From positions 26,948 through 90,947 of the forward strand of contig JAJZGF010000003.1 of NCBI GenBank assembly GCA_021805025.1: 64,000 nucleotides of DNA. Reading direction: 5' to 3'. Under the pieces are notes generated by a model. The model ran no database searches, was not told where the DNA came from, and saw nothing but the letters and a program-made list of their open reading frames with translations. The position numbers were made by a program, and so were the translations under genes. The DNA is from Acidobacteriota bacterium. Its GTDB lineage: Bacteria > Acidobacteriota > Terriglobia > Terriglobales > Acidobacteriaceae. Shown here in pieces: positions 1 through 8,400 of this stretch. How positions within the stretch are numbered: position 1 is the stretch's first letter; each line of letters opens with the position of its first letter.

Positions 1-374
1 AAGTTCAGTTTGCCCTCTGATTGCTCGCGAATAAACTCTGCAGGCACTTCGCCGACTGTTTCAATATCCGTGCGCCAGTTATGCACGCGGAACAGCGCCT
101 GCGGCACATCGCCGAACATGCCTCTAAGTTGTGCAGGCTGCATGGCCGTGTGCGTGCCCAACGCGGGAAGCACCGCCTGCAAGTTCTCGCCATAGTGCTT
201 CCAGGCTGCGTGGGTAAGTGCGCCCGCTTGCGAGTGCGCCCGCGTCTGGTCCGGCGGGACCGCAAGCACGCGCCGGCGCGGACCCAGCTTTGCAAGGCTC
301 TCCGCCAGCAGATCATTCAGTTGACCCAAAGAAAAATCGGATTGGACGCTACCGACTGCGCAGTACAGACTCAT
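1..374 (-). CDS. LarA-family (lactate racemase-like, DUF2088) protein, N-terminal part, cut by window edge
   Basis: The ORF track misses this gene because its stop lies outside the window. The minus strand from ATG at 374 is open to base 1 and gives 124 residues starting MSLYCAVGS. The segments VPPDQTRAHSQ and LPALGTHTAMQPAQLRGMFG resemble the N-terminal DxTR and LGTHxxM motifs of the nickel-pincer lactate racemase family. LarA-like proteins interconvert or epimerise 2-hydroxy acids using a nickel-pincer nucleotide; the substrate here cannot be told. A GGAG lies about 12 nt upstream of the start. No larB/larC maturation gene is visible in the window, so the cofactor genes would have to be elsewhere. 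The overlapping track ORFs at 5..316 and 21..497 are shadows of this frame. Confidence 0.75.
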   Translation of the reverse strand, partial: MSLYCAVGSVQSDFSLGQLNDLLAESLAKLGPRRRVLAVPPDQTRAHSQAGALTHAAWKHYGENLQAVLPALGTHTAMQPAQLRGMFGDVPQALFRVHNWRTDIETVGEVPAEFIREQSEGKLN

Positions 375-590
375 GCCATAAGATTACTCCCACAGACGCA
401 TGAGCGCCGACGAATGGAAAGGACCCGCGATGGGCAAGCGCCGCACCAGCCCAGGCACCCGACGCCATGCGCTACTGAACCACGCGCCACATGCTAGACT
501 TCCCCTGCATTGTGCAACGTTGCTGCTTGAGGCTTGAACCACATGCCCACCCGCAGTCAATGCAACTTCCCGTAGACCCAGGAGGCCGCT

Positions 591-2018
591 ATGCTTCGTG
601 CTCCATTCGATTTCAGAAGCCCCATGAATATCAGCCGCCGCCAGTTTTTCCAGTCCGCAGCTGCCACCGCGGCCATTATCGCCAGTCCCCTTGCCCGCGC
701 CAGCCGCATGCCTGCCTCGAACCGCATCACCATCGGCGTCATCGGCTGGGGCATGATGGGGCCGGCAAACACCAAATCCTTCCTCTCCTTTGACGATTGC
801 CAGGTCGTCGCTGCCTGCGACATCCACACCGGACACCTGCAGGCAGCGGTCGACACCGTCAACAGCCATTACGGCAATAAGGACTGCCGCGCCTATCACG
901 ACTATCGCGAGCTGATTGCGCGCGACGACATTGACGCCCTCATGATCGCCATTCCCGATCACTGGCACGCAATTGTCGCCACAGAGGCCGCCGCCCGCAA
1001 AAAGGACATCTACGGCGAAAAGCCGCTCGCCCGCACCATCGCCGAGCAGCAGGCTATCGTCCGCGCTGTCCAGCAGAACAACATCATCTGGCAAACCGGC
1101 TCCTGGCAGCGTTCCCTGCCCCAGTTCCATAAGGCGGCGGAGATCGTACGCAACGGCCTGATCGGCAACGTCAGCCATGTTGAGGTTGGCCTCCCCGGCG
1201 GCCATCACGACTTTCCCGGCACAGTTCCCTCGCTGCTCAAGCGCCTCGCGGCTCTTCCCGACAAGATCACCAGCCCTGCCCAGATCGTCCCCGGCACCCC
1301 CGCGTGGAACCTCGCAGTCACCGAGCCGCCACCCGAGCTCGACTACAACACCTGGATCGGCCCCTCCAAAATGGAGCCTTACATTGAGCAGCGCGTCTAC
1401 CAGAACTGGCGCTGGAACTACAACACCGGCGGCGGCCAGCTCCTGGACTGGATCGGCCACCACGGCGACATCGCACATTGGGGCCTTGGCTTTGACTCGA
1501 CCGGACCGTCTGAGGTCGAGGGCTTCGGCGAGTTCCCGCCCGCCCACGCCGTCTGGAACACCGCAACGAAGTACACCGTCGAGTGCCTCTATCGCAAAGA
1601 GGTGACAGGATATGCCAACGATGTCCACATCACCATCGCCGGAGGCTCGCCCGCCATTGCGATGGGAACCAAATGGATTGGCCCCGACGGGTGGGTCTGG
1701 GTGGACCGCAGCGGCTTTGACGCCTCAAATCCCGACTGGGTCAACGAGGAATCTCTTCCCGAAAGCCAACGCAAGGTCAAACTCTACGAGTCCTCCGAGC
1801 ATCGTCGCAACTTTCTCGACTGCGTCAAATCCCGCAAGCCCACCATCGCTCCCGTCGAGACGGCGCACCACTCGATCATCCCCGGCCATCTCGGCCTCAT
1901 CTCCATGCTCACCGGCCGCAAGCTCCAGTGGGACGTCGCCAACGAAACCATTCTCAACGACCCCGTGGCCAGCGCGCTGCTGACGCGCCCCTACCGGACG
2001 CCTTACAAGCTCGCGTGA
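591..2018 (+). CDS. Tat-exported Gfo/Idh/MocA-family NAD(P)-dependent oxidoreductase
   Basis: A 475-residue protein with a twin-arginine signal near the N-terminus (ISRRQFFQSAAATAA) followed by a Rossmann segment (GVIGWGMMGPANTKSF). It has the PDHWHA segment, the family EKP motif (YGEKPLARTI), and the GGGQLLDWIGHHGDIAHWG region typical of the C-terminal alpha/beta domain. Such proteins oxidise or isomerise sugars and sugar acids, usually with a tightly bound nicotinamide cofactor, and the Tat signal suggests folding with cofactor before export. The start is backed by AGGAGG six bases upstream; an internal ATG at 624 would also keep the RR motif. It faces the MacB-type permease genes convergently. 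The substrate is unknown. Confidence 0.87.
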   Translation: MLRAPFDFRSPMNISRRQFFQSAAATAAIIASPLARASRMPASNRITIGVIGWGMMGPANTKSFLSFDDCQVVAACDIHTGHLQAAVDTVNSHYGNKDCRAYHDYRELIARDDIDALMIAIPDHWHAIVATEAAARKKDIYGEKPLARTIAEQQAIVRAVQQNNIIWQTGSWQRSLPQFHKAAEIVRNGLIGNVSHVEVGLPGGHHDFPGTVPSLLKRLAALPDKITSPAQIVPGTPAWNLAVTEPPPELDYNTWIGPSKMEPYIEQRVYQNWRWNYNTGGGQLLDWIGHHGDIAHWGLGFDSTGPSEVEGFGEFPPAHAVWNTATKYTVECLYRKEVTGYANDVHITIAGGSPAIAMGTKWIGPDGWVWVDRSGFDASNPDWVNEESLPESQRKVKLYESSEHRRNFLDCVKSRKPTIAPVETAHHSIIPGHLGLISMLTGRKLQWDVANETILNDPVASALLTRPYRTPYKLA

Positions 2019-2094
2019 GTGCAAATCATTGCTGCTTTTTGCGGTAGACGGGGCGCCACGCAAGATGCCTGGCGCGCAGATCTCGCCGTCCGGT

Positions 2095-3336
2095 TCACTC
2101 GTACCGCAGCGCCTCAATCGGGTCCAGGTTCGCTGCGCGTATCGCCGGAATCATCCCGCTCACCAGCCCCGTAACAGCTAGGATCACCGTGGCCACAATC
2201 ACTGAGAGCGGCGAAATCTTCAAATAGATATCCGCACCCTCAGCGTGCAGGGCCAAAGCACTATAGAACGGAATTCGTCCCACCAATATCGACACTAGAT
2301 ACGCCAGCACAATTCCGCTCATGCCCCCCACACCAGTAATCACAAAAGCCTCTGCCAGAAACTGCAGCAGGATATGCCGCTTCTGCGCACCCAGCGCCTT
2401 CTCCACGCCAATCTCCCGGGTGCGCTGCTGCACCGCCACCAGCATGATGTTCATCAGTCCGATTCCCGCTATGCCCAGCGTGAGCGCGCCCACCAGGGAC
2501 AGCAGCACCTGCAGTGCCAGTGAGAGAATCTGGAACTGGTGCAGCTCGGTCATCAGGTTTGCAACATAAATGGCGTTGTGGTCTGAGGGCCGAAAGTGAT
2601 GCGCCACGGCCAGCGTCTCGCGCAGACTCTTCTCCACCATCTGGTAGTCGCCGCGATAGTTGAACCATATCCCATCAAGGTATTTCGTGTCCTTGATGTC
2701 GCTCATGGTACTGAACGGGACATAGATCTGGCGGTTGCGATCGTTGTCTTCGCCCTCCTGCATCTTGGGCGCCAGCACTCCGACGACGGTGAACAGCACG
2801 CCATTCAGCCGGATCGTCTCGCCCACTCCCCATCCGCCCGAGAAGAGCTTCGTCTTGGCTTCCGATCCAATCACGCATACGTGCGCCCGCTGCTGCTCTT
2901 CCTCGCCGTTAAAGAACCGCCCCTGATCCGTGTCCAGTTTCCAAATGTCCTGGAAAACGGGGAGCACGCCATTCACCGTCCACGTATAGGTGTGCAGGTC
3001 GTTCTGTACAGGCACATCTTTCTGCACCTGCGGCGAGATACGCTCAATCCCTGGAACACTGATCGCTACGCGGTCCAGATCGTCCTGGGTAAACCGCACC
3101 AGCACACCGGACTTCTCTCCGCCAGCCTGCTCGCTGGTACGACCCGGAAAGGTACCGATGATGTTGGTGCCCCACTGGGCAAAAATGGCCTCAATGGCGC
3201 GGCTGAATCCCGCGCCATAGGCCAGCAACAGCACCACCGTGGCGATTCCCCAGGCCATGCCAATCATGGTGATGGCCGTGCGCCGCCGGTTGTAGACCAT
3301 CGCCTCCCAGGCCTGACCCCAGATATCTTTGAACAT
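2095..3336 (-). CDS. MacB/FtsX-type ABC transporter permease (second of tandem pair)
   Basis: A 413-residue membrane protein with the MacB_PCD plus FtsX architecture. One N-terminal membrane segment (about residues 20-42, MIGMAWGIATVVLLLAYG) is followed by a large extracytoplasmic domain to about residue 260. Three C-terminal membrane segments follow, with the FtsX signature REIGVEKALGAQKRHI between them. Such permeases are usually mechanotransmitters working with a MacB-like ATPase rather than classical importers. The gene starts 11 bp after the upstream permease stop, and its Shine-Dalgarno (AAGGAAGG) overlaps that stop region, so the two are certainly co-transcribed. No ATPase or membrane-fusion protein lies next to it in the window. 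Confidence 0.85.
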   Translation of the reverse strand: MFKDIWGQAWEAMVYNRRRTAITMIGMAWGIATVVLLLAYGAGFSRAIEAIFAQWGTNIIGTFPGRTSEQAGGEKSGVLVRFTQDDLDRVAISVPGIERISPQVQKDVPVQNDLHTYTWTVNGVLPVFQDIWKLDTDQGRFFNGEEEQQRAHVCVIGSEAKTKLFSGGWGVGETIRLNGVLFTVVGVLAPKMQEGEDNDRNRQIYVPFSTMSDIKDTKYLDGIWFNYRGDYQMVEKSLRETLAVAHHFRPSDHNAIYVANLMTELHQFQILSLALQVLLSLVGALTLGIAGIGLMNIMLVAVQQRTREIGVEKALGAQKRHILLQFLAEAFVITGVGGMSGIVLAYLVSILVGRIPFYSALALHAEGADIYLKISPLSVIVATVILAVTGLVSGMIPAIRAANLDPIEALRYE

Positions 3337-3347
3337 GACGGCCTTCC

Positions 3348-4607
3348 TTACTCTCTGCGCAAAGCTTCAATCGGGTCCATCTGCGCCGCTTTGCTCGCCG
3401 GATAAAGCCCTGCGGCAATGCCGCTCAGCACCAGCGAACCAAGGGCCAACGCGGCCGACCACGGCACAAGACGCGGCGGATCCCACCCTGGCATCTTGTC
3501 CGTCAGAAACATCTGAAGCAGTGACATGAAGCCCGCCGACAGCGCAATGCCGATCAGGCCGCTGATACCCGTCAGCAACAGTCCTTCCCAAAAGAACTGC
3601 GACAGAACGCTGCGCTTGGTGGCGCCCAGCGCCTTCAGCAGGCCGATCTCACGTGTGCGCTCAGAGACAGACACCAGCATGATATTGATGATGCCCACCG
3701 CGCCCAGGCCCAGCGTCACAATGCCGACCCCGCCGAGAAATATATCCATCGCGCTGAAGATGGCTCCAATCATCTTTTCTTCCTGAATCGTATCGAACTC
3801 ATAAAAGGCATCCTTCATCGCGGGGTCGAAACCGTGGCGTTCAGCTATCACGCGATGCACGGCGGCCACCGCGGCATCAATCTCGCCTTTGGTGACGGGC
3901 TGATATTGAATCGATGTGAGCGCATCCTGAGGGATGTTGTAGCCCTTAAGCGGAAATAGCTCCTGCATGGTAGTCACAGGGACGTAAACCTTCTGGTCGT
4001 CGTAGTCGTTGTTCCCGCGGCTGATTTTGCCCACTGATCCGACTACGGTGAATGCGGTTCCATTGATGGTGATCGTCTCACCCAGCATGGGGCGGCCATT
4101 AAACAGCAGCGCCGCCGCCTTGAAGCCCAGCACCGCAACACGCCGCCGGTTCGCCAGATCGGCCGCGTCGATAAACCGACCCGTTGCCATCGGGATAAAA
4201 CGCACAACTGTGTAGTTCGGCTCCACGCCCATGACATGGCTGGAAGTGTTGGCCCACTGGCTCACTTCATAAAGATCGGAGCGACCCAGTTCCACCGTCA
4301 CGGCGCGCAACTCCCGCAGTTGACTGACAGCGGCCGCGTCGCCCATCGTCAACTCATAGGGACGCATTCCGGTGTGCTGGTTGGCAACCGCCGGAATGGT
4401 CCCGTTCCACATCATCACCAGGTCATTGCCCAGCGTAGCAAGTTGCCGGTGCTGGCCCGAACGAAACCCCTCGCCCAGACCCACCAGAACCAGCAACGAG
4501 CCCACGCCCCACGCGATCCCAAACATGGTCAGGAAACTGCGCAGCTTGTTTGCCGCAATCGCTCGAAGCACCTGCCCGAGAGTGTCCGTGAAGCTTTGCA
4601 TAATCAT
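3348..4607 (-). CDS. MacB/FtsX-type ABC transporter permease (first of tandem pair)
   Basis: A 419-residue paralog of the next gene with the same layout: an N-terminal membrane segment (SFLTMFGIAWGVGSLLVLVG), an extracytoplasmic MacB-like domain, and three C-terminal membrane helices with SERTREIGLLKALGATKRSV between them. The two proteins share the N-terminal RRTxITMxGxAWG-like and C-terminal MDPIEALRRE-like ends, which suggests a tandem duplication that now forms a heterodimer. Starts at ATG 4607 or ATG 4601 are both possible and neither has a strong ribosome binding site. An efflux or lipoprotein-release role is inferred from the family only. Confidence 0.85.
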   Translation of the reverse strand: MIMQSFTDTLGQVLRAIAANKLRSFLTMFGIAWGVGSLLVLVGLGEGFRSGQHRQLATLGNDLVMMWNGTIPAVANQHTGMRPYELTMGDAAAVSQLRELRAVTVELGRSDLYEVSQWANTSSHVMGVEPNYTVVRFIPMATGRFIDAADLANRRRVAVLGFKAAALLFNGRPMLGETITINGTAFTVVGSVGKISRGNNDYDDQKVYVPVTTMQELFPLKGYNIPQDALTSIQYQPVTKGEIDAAVAAVHRVIAERHGFDPAMKDAFYEFDTIQEEKMIGAIFSAMDIFLGGVGIVTLGLGAVGIINIMLVSVSERTREIGLLKALGATKRSVLSQFFWEGLLLTGISGLIGIALSAGFMSLLQMFLTDKMPGWDPPRLVPWSAALALGSLVLSGIAAGLYPASKAAQMDPIEALRRE

Positions 4608-4774
4608 TGAACGCTCAGATCGCGCCGTGCGTAGAAAGAAACCCGCGCACGCAGCTGAGCGACTGCAATCGAATACGCAAAAGGTGGAGGGACAGTTCCG
4701 GCAGGATTGGTGAAAGCGGGGATCGAAAAGGAAATGGGCCCGGCGGGAGGTTCGCCAGACCCATTCGAATGAGC

Positions 4775-5776
4775 TTACTTCAACGAGTAAACAACTTGCA
4801 GTTCCTTATCCGCCAGGTTCTGCGGCAGCGGAGCATAGGAAAGAGCGGCGGAATCGTTCTGGCCGGACTTGACGATCCAGCTGAGCAGATCCTTGAGCAC
4901 CTTGCGATTTACGGGATTTGGGCCATCGACAGGCGCGATGATCCACGAGAAGCTGGAAATCGGATACGCATCGGCTCCGGGAGCGTTGGTGATGGAGACG
5001 CGGAAGTCCGCCGGCATATTCTTGACGCTGCCTGCCGCTGCGGTGGTGCTGGCGATGGATGCCGTAATCCAGTTCCCGGCGGCATTCTTGACGGCGCCGG
5101 AAGACATGTGGTTTTGCAGCGCATAGATCAGCTCGACGTAGCCAATGGCGCCAGGCAGCTGGCGCACAAGACCGGCAACGCCCTCATTGCCCTTGCCGCC
5201 CACTCCCACCGGCCAGCTGGGTGAAGTGCCTTTGCCAGGGCCCGCCGCCCAGTCCTTGCTCACCTTGCTCAGGTAGTCGGTCCAGACAAAGCTGGTGCCT
5301 GAGCCGTCCGAGCGGTGGACCACAATAATCTTCTGGTCCGGCAGATGCGCACCAGGGTTATCCTTCGCGATGCGGGCATCGTTCCAGTTGGAAATTTTCC
5401 CCATATAAATATCAGCCAGCACGTCGCCGCTGAATCTGAGGTTATTCACGCCGGGAATATTGAAAACGGGCATAACTGCGCCGAGTACGACGGGAAGGTG
5501 AACAAGCTTCACCTTGGATGAAGCCAGCATCTCATCGGTCATCGGCATGTCTGATGCGCCAAAGTCCACCAGCCCTTTGATCACCTGGGCGATGCCGCCT
5601 CCGGAGCCGATGGACTGGTAGTTAATCTCCACTCCGGGGTGCGCCGTGCTGTACTCATCAAACCACTTGGAAAAAATCGGGTAGTCGAAGGTTGATCCGG
5701 CTCCGGTCAGGTGCTGGGCCTGAACGGTACTGAGCGCAACCACAAATAAACCAACTGCAACCAAAGCTTTCTTCAC
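4775..5776 (-). CDS. pstS: phosphate ABC transporter substrate-binding protein PstS
   Basis: The protein binds periplasmic phosphate for the Pst importer. It has a clean signal peptide (MKKALVAVGLFVVALSTVQAQ) and PstS motifs: GAGSTFDYPIFSKWFDEY at the mature N-terminus, SIGSGGGIAQVIKGLVDFGASD, and VHRSDGSGTSFVWTDYLSK, which carry phosphate ligands. I prefer a GTG start at 5776 (333 aa), because GGGAG lies just upstream and the signal peptide then starts at its n-region. The track start at 5812 adds 12 residues with a poorer ribosome site. It follows phoB and phoR on the same strand, which fits phosphate control. The permease and ATPase genes pstCAB are not in the window. Confidence 0.93.
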   Translation of the reverse strand: MKKALVAVGLFVVALSTVQAQHLTGAGSTFDYPIFSKWFDEYSTAHPGVEINYQSIGSGGGIAQVIKGLVDFGASDMPMTDEMLASSKVKLVHLPVVLGAVMPVFNIPGVNNLRFSGDVLADIYMGKISNWNDARIAKDNPGAHLPDQKIIVVHRSDGSGTSFVWTDYLSKVSKDWAAGPGKGTSPSWPVGVGGKGNEGVAGLVRQLPGAIGYVELIYALQNHMSSGAVKNAAGNWITASIASTTAAAGSVKNMPADFRVSITNAPGADAYPISSFSWIIAPVDGPNPVNRKVLKDLLSWIVKSGQNDSAALSYAPLPQNLADKELQVVYSLK

Positions 5777-5894
5777 GAAGAACTCCCTTGCGGATTTACC
5801 GACACTCATCATTCTCTACTCGCAATGTTACTGGCGTTTGAAAGAACGGCAGAATTGGGCGCTTCCTGGTGCCGCCGTCGAGCGGACAGACCGG

Positions 5895-7346
5895 TCATGC
5901 TTCGGTCTTTGCAGGCTGGCTTGCCTCTGGCCGGGAGACCGGCGGCGCCAACGGCAGCGTGAAGTGGAAGTTTGCGCCTGCGCCCAGTTCACTTTCCACC
6001 GAGATGCGGCCCCCGTGCACCTGGACGATGTGCTTCACGATGGCGAGCCCCAGGCCAGTCCCGCCCGACTCGCGCGAACGAGCCTTGTCGACGCGGTAGA
6101 AGCGCTCGAAGATGCGCTCCAGGTGCTCCGAGGCGATGCCGGGACCAAAGTCCCGCACCCAGAACTCGATTCCCTCGGCCACCGGCCTGGCACCCACCTC
6201 GATCCGCTTACCAGAGCTGCCGTATTTCACAGCATTTTCAATCAGATTTCCGAATACCTGATTCATCGCGTCCGCATCGGCAATGACACAAGTGTCGGGC
6301 GCACCTGCAGACTGCAGTTCCACACCGGAATCCACCACAATGCCGCCCAGGGATTCAATCGCATCCTGCACCAGCGCCGATGCGCGCATGGGCTGTGCGG
6401 CGAGCTTGTAATCGGGACTCTCCACGCCAGCCAGGGCAAGCAGATCCTCCGTTAACCGGCTCATTCGGCTCACATTCTTCTGGATAATTCCAAGAAATTC
6501 GCGCGTCGTCCCCGGCCTGGGTTTCGGATCTTCAATCAGCGTCTCCACGTAGCCCTGGATCGACGTGAGCGGAGTACGCAGTTCGTGGCTGACGTTGGCA
6601 ATGAACTCCCGCCGCGATTTCTCCGCTGCCTCAATGCGGGTCACATCGTGCAGCACAGCCAGCGCGCCGCCAGAAGGCAGTGGTGCGGCATTGATCTCAA
6701 ACGTGCGGCCCGGCGCAAGCGAGTTGGAGCGGCCAAAGCGAACCTCGCGGCTCTCGATGGCGCCGCGTACACATGCCAGCAACTCGGGGTCGCGCACCGA
6801 GTGGACAAGCGGCCTGCCGGCGCGAATCTCAGTCCCCGCGATGCGCTGCATCACAGCATTCGACCAGCGCACCTGACCCTCGGCAGTGACGGCCACTACC
6901 GCCTCCTGCATGGAGTCAAGCATGGTTGCGAGTTCGTGTCGGCGGCTCTCAATCTCTGCAAAATTGCTGTCGAGACGCTCCGCGGTCTGGTTCAGCGCCG
7001 CCTCCATTGCGGAGAGTTCGTCGCCCCCTTGCGGGCTCAGGCGCGCGGAAAGATCGCCCTGCGCAATGTGTCGCGCGAAGTCCACCACACGTTGCAGTCT
7101 TGCTGTCACGCCCCCGGCAGCCCAGGCGGCCAGCGGCAGCGCCACGGTCAGGGCCAGCAGGCCAGACCACAGCGCCTCGCGATCGAGCCGATGCAGGGTT
7201 TCGGCCTGCGTGTGCTCCACGAAGTGCCGCAGAATCAACTCCATGGCCACCGTCTGAAAGACGAGCAACAACACAAACAGGGCCAGCAGCTTGGTAAAAA
7301 CTTTGCGGGTCAACAGAAGCCGCCCCCATCCGTCTTGATGCGGCAT
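5895..7346 (-). CDS. phoR: phosphate-regulon sensor histidine kinase PhoR
   Basis: A 483-residue membrane kinase. Two membrane segments (about 16-38 and 60-80) are followed by a HAMP region, a PAS-like domain (about 135-240), and a HisKA domain with the phosphorylated histidine in EFIANVSHELRTPLTSI (His254). The ATPase domain has N-box NLIENAVKYG, DFGPGI and GTGLGLAIVKHIV. The periplasmic loop between the helices is only about 25 residues, as in PhoR proteins that sense through the Pst complex rather than a ligand. The gene begins 21 bp after phoB and precedes pstS, so it forms a phoB-phoR-pstS run. The ribosome site is weak. Confidence 0.9.
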   Translation of the reverse strand: MPHQDGWGRLLLTRKVFTKLLALFVLLLVFQTVAMELILRHFVEHTQAETLHRLDREALWSGLLALTVALPLAAWAAGGVTARLQRVVDFARHIAQGDLSARLSPQGGDELSAMEAALNQTAERLDSNFAEIESRRHELATMLDSMQEAVVAVTAEGQVRWSNAVMQRIAGTEIRAGRPLVHSVRDPELLACVRGAIESREVRFGRSNSLAPGRTFEINAAPLPSGGALAVLHDVTRIEAAEKSRREFIANVSHELRTPLTSIQGYVETLIEDPKPRPGTTREFLGIIQKNVSRMSRLTEDLLALAGVESPDYKLAAQPMRASALVQDAIESLGGIVVDSGVELQSAGAPDTCVIADADAMNQVFGNLIENAVKYGSSGKRIEVGARPVAEGIEFWVRDFGPGIASEHLERIFERFYRVDKARSRESGGTGLGLAIVKHIVQVHGGRISVESELGAGANFHFTLPLAPPVSRPEASQPAKTEA

Positions 7347-7367
7347 ATGCCTGCGCCGAATCAGCAG

Positions 7368-8102
7368 TTATTCGCCCTTGGGAATCTCGAAGCGGTAGCC
7401 GGCCCCGCGCACGGTTTTCAGGTAGCGCGGGTTCTCCGGGTCCACCTCGATTTTCTCACGGATGCGGCGTACATAAACGTCCACCGAGCGAGGCGTGACA
7501 AAGCGCGCATCGCCCCACACCGCATCCAGCAGATGGTCGCGGCTGAAGACGCGGCCGGGATGCCGGGCCAGGTAGTCGAGAAGACGAAACTCGGTGGCAG
7601 TGGTCGTGGTCAGCTCGCCGCGCACACGCAACTGCATCGCATTGGCATCGATGACAACCTCTTCAAAGCTGATAACAGAAGGCGTCGTGGGGCGCTCAAA
7701 ACGGCGCAGCACTGCCTTCACGCGGGCCACCAGCTCACGCGTGGCAAAAGGCTTGGTGATGTAGTCGTCGGCGCCCAGTTCCAGACCCAACACCCGGTCA
7801 TTTTCTCCCGCGCGGGCGGTGAGGAAGATAATCGGCACCGTGGAAAGACCCGGATGGCTGCGCAGCCTTCGGCATACGTCTAGCCCGTCGCCGCCCGGCA
7901 CCATAATGTCCAGCAGGAAGAGCGCCGGAGCCTGTCGCTCAGCGTCGGGAATCAGGTTATTGGGGGTCTGGAACAACCGAACGGCAAATCCCGCGGCTTC
8001 AAGATGGTGCTGCACCAGCCGCGAAATATCTGTGTCATCTTCCAGTACAAATACAGTCTGGCTCAACCGGTGTGCCCTTTCCCGGCGACCGTTGAAGATC
8101 AA
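7368..8102 (-). CDS. phoB: phosphate-regulon response regulator PhoB (OmpR family)
   Basis: A 244-residue response regulator. The receiver has the acidic pair (VLEDDTDIS), the phosphoacceptor Asp65 in FLLDIMVPGGDGLD, and the conserved lysine in DDYITKPFATRELVARVKAVLRR. The C-terminal winged helix ends with GDARFVTPRSVDVYVRRIREK and KTVRGAGYRFE, the DNA-binding signature of OmpR/PhoB. It is encoded just before phoR. The track start adds about 12 residues before the receiver; a TTG start at the SQTVFVLEDD segment is an alternative. Assignment to phosphate control rests on the phoR-pstS context. I could not identify a convincing Pho box upstream. Confidence 0.88.
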   Translation of the reverse strand: MIFNGRRERAHRLSQTVFVLEDDTDISRLVQHHLEAAGFAVRLFQTPNNLIPDAERQAPALFLLDIMVPGGDGLDVCRRLRSHPGLSTVPIIFLTARAGENDRVLGLELGADDYITKPFATRELVARVKAVLRRFERPTTPSVISFEEVVIDANAMQLRVRGELTTTTATEFRLLDYLARHPGRVFSRDHLLDAVWGDARFVTPRSVDVYVRRIREKIEVDPENPRYLKTVRGAGYRFEIPKGE

Positions 8103-8200
8103 TCGTGCAGGCCGCCCGAGACCATGAACAGACTACTGCAGTCAGGCAAATAGATTGCAAACGTTGTGTGAATTTGCTCAGATGGCCGGCACCGCCCGAC

Positions 8201-8230
8201 GCAAAAAGCCCGTACAGAAGGGCTTTTTGC
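8201..8230. other. perfect 11-bp hairpin in the phoB-aquaporin divergent region
   Basis: GCAAAAAGCCC and GGGCTTTTTGC form an 11-bp perfect stem with an 8-nt loop. It looks like an intrinsic terminator stem but lies between two divergent genes, so it would sit in the 5' leader of the aquaporin gene (or of phoB on the other strand) and not after any gene. No U-tract beyond the stem follows on either strand. Confidence 0.6.
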
Positions 8231-8400
8231 TTGACGCCTCGTGAGGACCTCTGCGAGACTCCGTGGGCGTACGGGAAGGCTGCAATTCATTGCTCCTCAA
8301 ATCTGCTGAACCGGGTCATATTCGGCCCAACCGCGGGCCTGCCGGTGTACAACGGCGTGCTCGCTTATCCGTTCGAGACACACAACCCATGGGAGGAACC

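Noticed and set aside
384-1628. A 414-aa minus-strand ORF over the Gfo/Idh/MocA gene
   Set aside because: The plus-strand gene has a Tat signal, Rossmann and EKP motifs; this frame has none.
2053-2075. A hairpin (GCGCCA/TGGCGC) between the convergent oxidoreductase and permease genes as a terminator
   Set aside because: The stem is only 6 bp with a loop of 11 and no U-tract follows on either strand.
8103-8400. A Pho box upstream of phoB or aqpZ
   Set aside because: No convincing direct repeats of the Pho box type were seen.
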